Below, piece after piece: positions 49,391 through 60,944 of a stretch of DNA of 64,000 nt. The DNA is from Fomes fomentarius (taxonomy: Eukaryota; Basidiomycota; Agaricomycetes; Polyporales; Polyporaceae). The DNA lies in NCBI GenBank assembly GCA_022606135.1, contig JABYQN010000010.1, positions 1,116,001-1,180,000 on the forward strand, read 5' to 3'. The notes below the pieces were generated by a model. It was not told the origin of the DNA and ran no database searches. It worked only from the letters and a program-made list of their open reading frames with translations. Both the position numbers and the translations under genes were made by a program. Within the stretch, counting starts at the first letter, position 1. Each line of letters starts with the position of its first letter.

Positions 49391-52300
49391 ATGAGTACTA
49401 CTTTGGATGCCACTACTTCCCCCACCGACCCTCGTCATCCGAACGACCAGAGGATTCAGAGCCCGCCTGCCTTCTTGGACCTCGCGGATTCGGTGCGTAT
49501 CTTCTACCGCCCTTCGTACGTCTTCCCTGACTCCTAATTGTCTTCCCGCCTCTTAGGCCGCGAGACTAGGTGGTAATATCTCGGACGTGACCGCTGTGGG
49601 TGTTTCAGGTCGTGCAACGCATGGTCAATATCTCGTAAACTGACTCGTTGTCCGTCGGCAAACAGCAGCGCACCCTCAAGCGCATGGAGCATGAGCGTCA
49701 ACGCGCCCTCCAGCGCAAGATGTTTGAAGACCAGATGCGCGCCCTTGAGCAGCAGCAGGCCCGAGAGCTGCTCACCATCCCCATAGAGTCCCAGCATCTT
49801 GCTGTCTCAGCGCCTACCACTCCCCCCCGTGTCAACGCGGTCTTGAGTGACGACCACTCTCCGACTTACCGCTCCAGTCTCTCCCGCTCGACAGTCGACG
49901 TGGACGTCCTGTCCAAGGCAGTTGGGAACGCGGACAAGCGTAAGTCTGTCACTTACGCCCCCTCCGTCAACCACTCCCCGGAGCTGCCTTCCGGCAACCA
50001 GTCTTTCGCACGTCCCGGCGGCGCCAAGAGTATGCCGGCCAGTCGCCGCACGTCGGCGAGTGAGCACGATGAAGAGCTCGCGGGCCACCTCCAGGGCTTG
50101 TCCCTTGCGGGTGAACGGGCTGGGATCTCGACGCCCTCTGGCGCCATCCCGCAGTCCATCTTGCGGTCGAACAGTGGACGGTTTACCAACGACTATGGGA
50201 ACATGTACAACGCGGGCATGATGTTGGACGAGCAGTTGGATCAAGAGATGCATAGTGCGTATAGATGTGCTGACCTGAGTTCGGGTTCATCTAATGTCCA
50301 CTAGATGCTATGCGACACCTGCCGACCTCGGATGAGGATAAGTTCTCGAATGGCTTCGCTCACAAGGTGTGTCTTTACATTATTTGCAGGCCTACTATTT
50401 GCTCAGCGTGAACATGTCATCTACTCCCTACTCCCACTCCCTTTCTTCAACCCTCCTTTCGTCTTCGGCTCATTACGGATGCCCACGCAGAAGCCCTCCG
50501 AATGGCCTCAGTTCAATGGCAGCGGGCGTGTGCCCGATAGCCTAAACCGCATAGACCGTCGCAACGTCACGAACCCGTCCATGAGCCTGTCACCCAACCT
50601 GGGTGACCTTACTGGATCAAAGACTAACGGCTCCGTCTCCGGTACTACGACGCCGCTCTTGCAGCAGGTTTCGCAAGGGCTCACGCAAGGCCTTGCATCG
50701 CGCCGTGGTTCCCCACTTAGTCTCGGTGACACTCTGTCTTCCATTACTTCTGCACGGTCCGTCCCCGCGACACCTCTCCCTGGTATGCCCGGCTCTGCAG
50801 GCTCACTCGCGAAGGCTCCCGGAACGCCACTCTCGGGCGACCCGCACAACATTAACGGTATCCTCAATGCACAGATATCCCGCCAGCTTAGCGAAGATAG
50901 CGAGCTCAACCCTTCGCTGTCCCGCATGTCTTCCGGTCAGTTTGGTGACAACAGCCCGTTGAGCTTCAACTCCATCCAGTCGGGGATCGACGAGGTGTGT
51001 CATGATCCGGATGGGGTGGTTGTGAATCATGTTGCTCATTCTTGCTGTAGCAGTACGGCGCTGACGGTGTGTACGGGATGTCAGGCGGCCTTGAAGGCGG
51101 GGGCTACAACTCGTACGGCTTTGAGACTGCTGGTCGGGGCGCTGGTGTCGGTGGTACAGGCTCGACTGCGCTATACCACCACAACGGTGCCAAATATGGT
51201 TTCAACATGAACGGTCGTCCTAGTGCCGCAGATGGCAAGATGAACGGACTGCACGGACCTAAGCACAAGCGCGGGGACATCGACCGTGAGTGTATGTCAT
51301 CCTCAATCTTCATGGTTTAAGCGGTGTAACTGAGCACTTGTCCAGTCAACCGCTTTGCGGGTACGCGTCTGGAGGACCTCGTGGGTGAGATCCCCCAGCT
51401 TTGCAAGGATCAGCATGGTTGCCGCTATCTCCAGAAGAAGCTTGAGGAAGGCGTGCCAGAGCACCGTGACATGATATTCCGCGAGACCTTCGGCCACTTT
51501 GCGGATCTCATGACGGGTATGTGGTGATGTTGCTGTGAACCCTGCTCATGAATCTGAAATTACCTACTCTCAAAGATCCTTTTGGCAACTACCTTTGTCA
51601 GAAGCTCCTGGAGTACTCTACGGATGAGCAGCGGAACGTCATATGCGAATCAGTGGCCCAGGAGCTGGTTAACATCTCTTTGAACATGCACGGTACCCGG
51701 GCGGTCCAGAAGATGATCGACTTCCTCTCGACCCGCAGGCAGGCAAGTGTCGCATTCTATGTTATTCCTATCCCACTTACGGGCGTGTCGGGTAGACTGA
51801 CCTCAGCTGCCGCATTCAGATCCACTCCATCATCCTCGCACTGAGCTTGCACGTCGTTGTGCTCATCAAGGATCTGAATGGTAACCACGTGATCCAGAAG
51901 TGCCTGAATAAGCTCGCTCCGGAGGACAACCAGGTAAGCCTGGCCTGCCCCGGTTGATGATGGGAAAGTGCTGAGAAATATGACACTTTAGTTTATTTAC
52001 AATGCCGTCGCGGCGAACTGCGTTGAGGTCGCGACCCACCGCCATGGCTGCTGCGTGTTGCAACGCTGCATCGACCATGCGTCGGAACACCAGCGAGTCC
52101 AGCTTGTGAACGAGATCACGTACAACGCCCTCACGCTCGTGCAGGACCCTTACGGCAACTATGTAAGTGTGTTGTCGGCGGCGGCGGCGGCCTCACGTCG
52201 CTTTGCATCGTTCTGATACTCACCGGTGACACCCTCGCAGGTGGTGCAATACATCCTGGACTTGAATGATAACCGCTTCAGTGATGCGGTCATTCGGCAG

Positions 52301-53114
52301 TTCACAGGCAACGTGTGCGCTCTCTCGGTCCAGAAGTTCAGCTCGAACGTTATTGAGAAGGTGCGTTCCTTCCATCTTGGGGTGTGATTGCCAGCTCACC
52401 ACGGTCATGAAGTGTGTCCGTGTCGCCGAGCACTCCACGCGCAAGATGCTGATCGGTGAGCTTCTCAACCGAACGCGCTTGGAGAAACTCCTGCGCGATT
52501 CCTATGGCAATTACTGTGTGCAGGTGGGTCTTCTATCAAGCCGCTTAATCACCTCCTGCAGGGTTTGCTGAGCGTGAGGATGGCAGACGGCATTGGATTA
52601 CGCTGAGCCCAGCCAGCGTGCGCTTCTTGTGGAGGGTATCCGTCCGGTCCTCCCCTTGATCAGGAACACTCCGTACGGCAAGCGCATCCAGAACAAGCTC
52701 CAGCGCGAGCACAACGACGTATACGGGGGCGGCGGGGGCTACCATCACAACCAGCAGGCGCTCGTTAACATGGGGCTCGGCAATCAGGGCTTGGGCATTG
52801 GCCACGCTCCTAACGGCGGCCGTCATTTGTCTCACCTCCAGGCTGGCGCGTTGGCCGACGCCTACACAGCTCAGAACGGGCTCAGCCCTTATGCGCTTCA
52901 GGGAGGTCCTGGACTGCACGCCGGTGCCCCTCTGCACGGGCTCCAGTCACATTCCATCGACAGCTATGTGATGCAGGGCTCGAACAACCACAGTCCCGGT
53001 TTAACGCCGCCGCACAGTCACGCCGGGGCGTTCCCGTCGTACGCTAGCAACGTTAACTCATTCCCCGTTGGCGTCGCCGACCCCTACCAGCGTTCGTTCG
53101 CGTACGGCATGTGA
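49391..53114 (+). CDS. Pumilio/PUF RNA-binding protein, Puf4/Mpt5-like
   Basis: Thirteen exons (49391-49492, 49557-49586, 49666-50254, 50305-50366, 50491-50994, 51054-51285, 51346-51516, 51576-51742, 51820-51933, 51992-52162, 52241-52360, 52413-52523, 52587-53114) give about 966 residues. Eight PUM repeats occupy about 507-830. Base-recognition triplets lie in GCRYLQ, GNYLCQ, GTRAVQ, GNHVIQ, GCCVLQ, GNYVVQ, SSNVIE and GNYCVQ, so repeats 8 to 5 should read UGUA. The repeat 1 start (LCKDQHGCRYLQKKLEEG) and GTRAVQ in repeat 3 are more like Puf4/Mpt5 than Puf3. PUF proteins bind 3' UTRs and repress or localise mRNAs. The N-terminal 500 residues are disordered with an EQQQARELL helix. The intron after exon 8 has a GC donor. 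Exon 2 is inferred and least certain. Confidence 0.9.
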
Positions 53115-53819
53115 GCTCTCGCCCGTCCGGCCCTAGCAGGCCTGCTCGGAGTTCTCGCTGCCGGTCACGTCGACTCGAGAACGTATGCATAAATCAGCCA
53201 CTCTTTTGGCGTATTGTCCCCATAATCGCACCCGCGCGTCATTCCCACAGCGCGTGGGATTATACCTATGCTGGCTCGCTATGAACCCTGTCTACTATCC
53301 TCCCGGGCTCCTTCGTCCCATCCTGGTCATGCATTCCAGGCTCCTCTCTCTCGAATATATTACCAGCATCGCGCAATTGTATTTTGCACATCCGCATTCA
53401 ATAGGTGTTTCGTCATATATAACCCGCTCTTCTCGCTTTCCGCTCCTCCTGCATTACAGCCCCCCATAAAGCCCATCATCGATCATCATCTATTACGTGC
53501 CTTTTATACTGCTTGCTGCTCGTACCTGCCCTGTCATTTGTACTGCGTACTTTTTCACACTTGTACAGCGTACCGACCTTTGCAACCACCCATCCCCCTC
53601 ATTTCTAGGCCCCGTAATTTGTGTTACAGTATATTGAGAGCATTATTTGTTTGTCATCCTGTACTTATTCTGCAATCTACGAGTCGTTTGATTAGGTCCA
53701 GGAGAACGCTTCGAGTGGTGAGTGTCAGGACACGTGAGCGTGTACCTCCTTCATTTGCCGCAGTGCATTCCTGCTGCTCCTGGGATCTGCACTGCCCCAA
53801 CAGCGCCGCTCACAACTTG
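53115..53819. other. intergenic
   Basis: 3' UTR of the PUF gene and 5' flank of the methyltransferase gene. The T/C-rich ORFs here match nothing. Confidence 0.45.
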
Positions 53820-56055
53820 ATGTCCGAACACGAATGGTGCCCGTCTCCTTCACCGGTGGAAAATTGGGGAGAGGACGACCTGGAATGGGAAGTTGACAGA
53901 ATCGTCGGAGAGAGCGTCGACGCGTTCTCCGAGAAGAGGTATGAAGTGTTGCACGTTACATCTCGAGTGTCATCGCCGCTGTTCGTTAAGCTGATGGTAC
54001 GCGGGCTTCGCAGGTACGAGGTAAATGCTTCTTCAGCGTCGCATATGACATGCCTCCGACGTGCTCGAGTCGCTCATCCCCTCACGCCTCGTTCCCATGT
54101 CCGCTATCCATGATAGATCAGATGGAAAGACTGGAAGCGTGCGGACGGCACGAACACGACATGGGACAAGCACGACACGTACGACATCCCCGACTCCGTC
54201 ACGGAATGGGAGGACGAACAGGCGGCGAAGCGGCAGGCGGTGGCAGACGCGGGCCCCGCGGTCGCTGTAGGCATCGAGCCCTGGCAGATGTGGCACGAGG
54301 ACCAGACGATCGAACGCGCGCGTGGGTACGAGGAAGTCAAGAAGGAATACCTGCCGGACGGAATGGACCCGCGGCAGCCCATCGACCTCGACGCGATCTG
54401 CAAGAGACTCCGCCGGCCGCCCTCCGACGAAGAGAATCGGCGTCCAGGCGCAGGCGGGAGCGGGAGTGCGGCGTCGGAGGATCCTGGCAGGGCACTGGCA
54501 GCGGCGTCGTCTTCCTCATCGCGATCCCCGTCTGCAGGCTCGTCAGCCGGACGCTTGCAGAGACAAGTCAAGCATCTCCCCAGGCGAGCGGGTGCCTCTT
54601 CGACCCGTCCGGTAGAGGTAGTGATTGAAGCGGGGTCAAGAAGGCCACAACGGGAGCACAAGCGTCGCAAGTCCTTGGAGGCCAAGTGGACAGAAGAACT
54701 ACAAGGCGCCGCGCCTGTGACTTTCGTCAACGGGTGCGATTACGAGGAGACCCCGCAGCTTGTTGATGGATTCCGGTATCTAGAGCGGAGCTATGCCCGG
54801 TCAGTTGGAACCATGGTCGCCTCGCCAATGCTCTACAAGTTCCGAGCTCACTCTACTCGTCATGTAGGGCTCCTAACATACCGTCGAAGGATGGAACATC
54901 GCAGTACATCGTCAGCTGCCATTCTTGCAAGGACCGCTGCACCGATGCCTCGATATGTGAGTGTCAACGGCCCTCGGACTTAGAGCTCACCGACGGCAGC
55001 GGAAAGAAGAGCTTTGCATACACAAGGAAGGTCTGTAGCGTTCTTCTCTACTCACTACCATGAGTGAGTATATATTTCCATGTGCAGCGACTCTTCAATT
55101 TCCTGCTTCCTCCAGGAATGGAGGTGATCGAATGCAATGAGGTATGGATGAATTGCTCGTTCGTGGAACCAATCTTCACGCTCATTGCCTCCAAGTCATG
55201 TTCGTGTGGTGAAGGATGTCCCAATCGGGTAGCACAACGACCGCGCGACGTACCCATAGAGATCTTCAAGACTAAAAGATGTGGATGGGGTGCACGTGCC
55301 ACCGTCGATGTCCCTAGAGGAAAGATACTTGGGATATATACAGGGTACGCGATTCTTTCATAACAAGAGACGTAAACTCAATAGTGCTGATTATCTGCAG
55401 TCTACTCATGTGAGTGATCCCACTAATCATTGCACGTTGGAATTAATTCATCGTCACCACCAGTCGTCGCGAAGAGGCGGATGAGTACGGGGGCGAACGC
55501 AAATCCTATATCTTCGATCTTGATGTGCGGGAAGACCTGACGGATGATGAGACAATGGAAGAAAAGTATTCGGTAGATGGGTATGCGCACGGTACGGTCA
55601 ACCAATCATCTCGCTCCTACAATCTCGTGCTTGAGGCTAACGATCATGGTCGAATTGCAGGCAATTGGACGAGATTCGTGAAGTGCGTTCCATACACACA
55701 ATCAGGCTACATCGCTGCCAATACATGCTCACAATCGTTTCAGCCATTCTTGCGACCCCAATCTGCGCGTGGTCCCCGTCATTTGGGACACGATCCCTGA
55801 AGTGAGCCATGCCCGCTACAACTGATGCTTGCTTGAACACAGCCCTCGATACTGAGGTAATTTCAGATAAACCAGCCGTATCTTGCGTTCGTTGCGAACC
55901 GTGACATAGAGGCTCGCACAGAGCTGACGATCGACTACAATCCCAAGGAAGCTCGAGAGCCTCGATCGTTGAACAAGGGTCGACACCAGAGACCCGAAGA
56001 CGGGAAGGAGTGCGTATGTGGGACTGCCAAATGCCGAGGATGGGTCAGAGTCTGA
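53820..56055 (+). CDS. clr4: histone H3K9 methyltransferase, SUV39/Clr4 type, with chromodomain
   Basis: Eleven exons (53820-53938, 54014-54020, 54117-54799, 54868-55030, 55088-55141, 55196-55344, 55401-55409, 55464-55591, 55661-55682, 55744-55801, 55867-56055) give 526 residues. The chromodomain is at about 22-65 ([36 protein letters not shown]). A basic linker follows. Pre-SET has nine cysteines ([32 protein letters not shown]). SET has [53 protein letters not shown] and LTIDYNP. Post-SET is CVCGTAKC. This is the enzyme that writes and reads H3K9 methylation in heterochromatin. The first pre-SET pair is C-x-x-C where C-x-C is usual. Several exons are tiny (7, 9, 22 nt), so gene finders may miss them. 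Confidence 0.92.
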
Positions 56056-56538
56056 ATCTATCGTTCACCCCATCGAAACATCGTGATGATGGTCGGATTC
56101 GTGGGATGCCTTACCAGAGGACCATATTAGCCAGATGCTCGCATTGGACGGTGGTGTCGCTTACCAACTAAGGATCCGGTGCTCAGCCCTATTGACGAGT
56201 CAGCAGACGTTTCCCAGTCGGCAACACGCCGCAACAGCACATAAATGCCTCAAAAGGATTGGTTGATATTGCTCGAGGGTCAGATACACTATTATTGAAA
56301 GGCTCTTATGTTGACAACATGTGTGTGTGTGTGCAAATAAATGCTCTGAGTTATCATTGTTTATGTTTAGCGTCGTAGAAAGGACGATCTGAGCACGAAA
56401 CCAATTCATGACCTGGGGCTCATCTCCCCGATATGGCCTCATAATTCTGCAGTCATGAGAACTGTCCGGAGGTGGACCGAGTAGTCGGGATGTAAGTAAG
56501 AAAAAGGTACAGTAGGTGGGATGGAAACGAAGCTTCGT
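56056..56538. other. intergenic, convergent 3' flanks
   Basis: Contains a (TG)n microsatellite at about 56320-56333. No gene. Confidence 0.5.
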
Positions 56539-59500
56539 TCAAGAGCGGCCACCCTTTTTCTTCTTGTTCACCACCTTGAATCCTCCCCATTCGTTCTGAG
56601 TGGGCTTCGGCTGAATCTTGACGACGTCCGCGATCGATACCTGCTTGGCTGCCCCTCCTGCAGTAGCTCCCTTCGGTCGCGTGATTGCGTCGGCCTTCCG
56701 CCTGCTCACAAAGTCGGCAGCAAAACGACGGCCATCCAGAGTCGTGCTGCTAGCGTAAATCAGGTCGGAAATGATCTCTGTCGTAGTCGGGTCAGGGTCG
56801 AGCGGGAAGGACAGGAGCATGGAAGTGATTTCCTCCACTAGACAGAGACAATCGGGTCAGACGTCGTCGACGCACACGTGGAATATACGCACGATTGACA
56901 GAGTTGTTCAGACCCTTCAAGGAATCACCCAACCATTTAAGGAACTCCAACGATGGACCGGGCGCAACCGTATACTCTTCCTTCGACGGGGTGGGCTTCA
57001 CGACAACAGCAGCAGGTCTCACAGTTTGAGCAGCAGCAGTAGGGCGAGGAGTGGGAGAGGCGGACGCGACGACTGCTGAGGCCCCAGGAACTACCTTCGC
57101 ACTTGCAGCAATGATGACTGGAGGACGTGCGGCCGCCGCGGCTATGGCAGCGGCAGAAGTCTTACCGCTCGAGCCGACCGTGGTCCACGCGCCTCCAGTC
57201 GGTGGAGTCCCAGCATTAGGCTAGTGTCAACATAATGCGTAAGCCAAGCACGCATGCAATCACATCCACTAGCCTGACCTTCGTAGTTGTCTCCGCGTAA
57301 GCCCGCCTGGCAGTGGCAGCCACAGTCTCCTTCTCCTTCGCCGCTTGCTTCTTCCTCCGCTCTTCCTCCTCCTGAATCTCCTTCATGGTCTTCTTCGCAG
57401 CTGGTGCTTTGGCAGCATTTGTCCAGACAGCAGGAGCAGTGGGCGCGGGAGCGGGCGTAACGAACGGTGAAGTTGCAGGAGTCTCCTTCACGACGTTGGT
57501 CGCACGAGCTCCAGCCTGGGACGTGGGTAGACCCCAAGAGGCAGTGAACGGCTGGAAGTCCTCGGACTGAGACGCACGGGCGGCGCGTTCGCGCTCGCGC
57601 TCAGCGGCCTTCCTGCCTTCCGCTTTTTTCGCCTCTGCTTCTTGGATCTCACGGAGGTTCAAGGTAGCGCTCTGCTTCTTCTTCTCCTCATCGATTGCCC
57701 ATGGAACCTTCGACTCAGGCTGGGGAACCGGAGAAGCAGGCTTCGCAGGAGCAGGAACAGGAGCGGCAGGAGCAGGGGCTGCCTTAGGCACTGGTGTAGC
57801 TGGTTGTGCTGGTTGTGCGCTCGACTTGCGTCTGATCTTCGGCGGAGCAACGGGCTCGGTGGACGGGGTGGCGGGAGTAGGGACAGGAGGTGCTGCCGGG
57901 CGCTGAGGCTCTTCGACCACTACAGGAGTAGCCACTGGTCCCGGAGCATCCGGAGGCGCTGCCTTTGCCGCTTGCTGTTGAAGCTCTGCCTGACGCTGTT
58001 GCTCATCGTGCTGACCAAGATTCGCGGCTGTGAGGCTTGCAGTGGGCGCTGCACCCCATGGATCATTGGTGGGCACTTGAGACGTATTCTGCCACGGGGA
58101 TTGATCAGGCAGGATACCGCCATGGCCAACTCGTCCGAACGACGGTGACGGTGCGATGGGTTGCGCAATGAACGTGTTGCTGGCTGTGGGATGGTTGGCA
58201 TCGAACGGGCCAGGACGGCGGAAGGCGGGACCCTCCTGAATATGCCATGGTGACTGAGATGCAGCAAAGTTAGGACTCTGGGCAAACGGCGGTTGTAAGT
58301 GCTGCGCAAAGGGCAAGTTTTGGCGATCCGAAATGGGTGTCAGAGCAGGTATTGAACGATTTTCCGGGCCACCAAATTGCGAAAGAGGAGTTTGGGGGAA
58401 TGCGGCAGGTTGCGCGTGCGCAATGAAAGGAGAGGAGTGGTTGGAGAAGGAGCCGCCGAGTCCAACACCGGTTTGCACCTCGTCCAGCACCGGTTTACCA
58501 AAAGCATCCCGGTTGACGACACGTGGGGGTGTACCGTGATTCAAGTGGAGGCCACCGATGGGGCCATATTCAGCGCCATTCAGAACAGGAGTACCAGCCA
58601 ATCCGTTCAGGTGGTTAGGTTCCGGACCGTTCCTTCGTCCGAAGGGGCTGCCATTGAAGGCGTCATTGTATAGCGCAGCAGGAGTCTCGTTCCCTGAACT
58701 AGGTCATGAGCAGCAAGTAAACGAAGAACATTGGGAATTACGAACCGAACCCCAAACCATCGACTGCCGGTATGTGACCAATGCCGAGCCCGCGGTTGAC
58801 ATACACTTGGTCTATCGAGTCCGTCACAGTAGCCCGCCGTTGTCCAGCACTAGCAACCGTGCCGGCAGCAAACGGTATGCGCGACTCCCCGCTCTGATCG
58901 AATGCAAGTTGCGTCTCAGTACGGTTATCGAACTGCGCGGGATCCGGAGAGGCATTGAATCTACCGCCGAGGGACGAGGAGGGTGAATCCGACGGATTAG
59001 AGCCATTCAAGTAAGAGTCCAACGTTGAACTCCGTACGGCACGCGGTACTGGCTGATACGGCGAGCGCTGGTTGCGCTCGGGAATGGCACGGTCTACAAC
59101 ACTTTCCAGAGGGCGCGACAAACCAGGTGGCGGAGCGGCGAAAGTTAGAGGCGAGAGGAAAACAGGCTGATCGCCAGCTCTACGGACAAGGTCGCCGACA
59201 GGCGTCCAGTCAGTGTCCAGATGAGTACGTTTCATGCGCAGGGATGGCGCGAAGTATCCCTCGTTATACCAGCGTTGCATGATATCCGCTTTAAAGGGCC
59301 CTGGATGACGATGATACCGAATGAGGCAACCTGTGGAACAGAATCTTCAGCAACGACCCACCTTGAACTTCGCCTTGAGGATCTAGATACGACCAATCCA
59401 TATCGGAGAGGTCTCCGAGACCTGGAGGATGTTTATTCACAGAACCGCTCTGACTGTCTCCTTGCCCAGAGATCGACAGGTTTCCAATTTGATTATGCAC

Positions 59501-60551
59501 TTGGTCCACTGAAGAGGCCCCATTCGGTCCGCCTTCGCTGTTCTGCCGCCTCTGATCCGAAGCCGAAGTCCCACCTGAGGGTACCTTCAGAGCACGACTG
59601 GCTTCCTCTTCTTCCTCCTTGATATCTGGGCCCTTGTTCTCTCCATCCGTCTCCTTGTCTGTCTTGTTAGCGCCCGCACCTGCCTTCAATACATTCTCAG
59701 CCTGTCTCCTCCGAGCCGTCCACGAGTCGTTCAGAACCCCGTCGAACCCCGGCCGGATACGCGGCGATGGAAGGCTTCCATCCCGAGGAGACGCGAGCGC
59801 GCCTTGCATGTTGGACAAGGACAGCTTCCGAGGAAGGGCCAAAGGTGCTTGATCTTATATGGTCGCACCGTCAGTCAAGATCCAGGGACGAGCTCAGCAA
59901 AGTAGTGCAGCGTCACCTGTACTATCCCCTCTTCGTCTTCCCATGAAACTCCCAATGCGCTCGCGCATCGGGCTCCCAGCAACCGAAGTCGCGTGGTTCA
60001 ACTTCGGTCGCTCTCCCAGACCGGATGTCGTGAGCGGCGATAAGAAATCCGTCGACTGGCGTCGACGCACTTCTGAGTTGAGAGGACCGGCGAAGAGCTG
60101 CATTGTTGACAAGTAGAGGAAGGCAAATGGACAAGATGCGCCAGAAAGGGGGAAAAATTCAGTGCCACCTCTAGACTACCTGCACGCGCAACAGGACCAG
60201 CAAGTCAAATTTCCGCACCTTCCTCTCTGCTTCGCCCACCTCCTTCAGACCGACTGGCTCGTAGCCTACCTCGCGCACGATGCCCTCCCAGCGCTCAACT
60301 TCCAGTCCCAACCCTCCACGACCTCCTCCTTCTTTGTAGATCCTAAGCATTTCTTCCTTCGAATAGCGGAACGGGTGAGCTAGATCGCGTCCCTCAGGAG
60401 GTGGGTTGCTCGCAGGAGTGACGAGCGCAGAGTATGTTGAATTCCCAGGCGGTGCTGGAGATGTAGTCAGAGGGGGAGAGGGTGCAGGACGCGAGGGGCC
60501 TTGTTTCGTGCGCATCCACTCGGGGCCGAAGTGCATGGTTGTGGTGGTCAT
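56539..60551 (-). CDS. SMY2: GYF-domain protein, SMY2/GIGYF-like
   Basis: Seven exons (60551-60180, 60097-59917, 59847-59362, 59300-58746, 58693-57279, 57220-56893, 56837-56539) give 1087 residues. The start reads MTTTTMHFGPEWMRTK, typical of fungal members. The GYF domain is split by an intron: WSYLDPQGEVQ then GPFKADIMQRWYNEGYF, with MKRTHLDTDWTPVGDL after it. GYF domains bind proline-rich peptides; Smy2 and GIGYF proteins act in mRNA translational control and vesicle traffic. Low-complexity Pro/Ala/Gln and a charged coiled coil (EIQEAEAKKAEGRKAAERER; KKTMKEIQEEEERRKKQAAK) follow. A conserved C-terminal helical block (SLEFLKWLGDSLKGLNNSVN; EEITSMLLSFPLDP) and a basic KKKKGGRS end complete it. 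Confidence 0.9.
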
Positions 60552-60944
60552 TTTGCTAGTAGCAGGAGACGCAGACGGAGGTCGCGGGGGGTAGTATACG
60601 CTGTATAGAGTGCGGGAGAGCAAACTCAGTGGCAGCAGATATGTGGAAGAGAAAAGTCGCGTAGGGCTTCAGTACACCTATAACTAGCAACCGTACAAGG
60701 CCAGATCAGCGTGACCTGCCTCAGGGCCGGTCTCTGACACTTTGCCCTCGTCAACTGCATCGTTTGGTGCACGTTCCGGCACACGTTGTACTCGTCTGGT
60801 ACTCGTCTAGCCTAGTCCCTCGCACTAAAACACATCGACAATAAGATCCCTGATGAAGGTCCCATCCCTCGTCAATACACTGATACGGTAAAGTACGTCT
60901 ACTTCTACAATGGTCCATAAAGGGCCACGACACAGTACCCAAGA
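60552..60944. other. intergenic between two minus-strand genes
   Basis: Promoter of the GYF gene and 3' flank of the transporter gene. Nothing specific seen. Confidence 0.4.
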
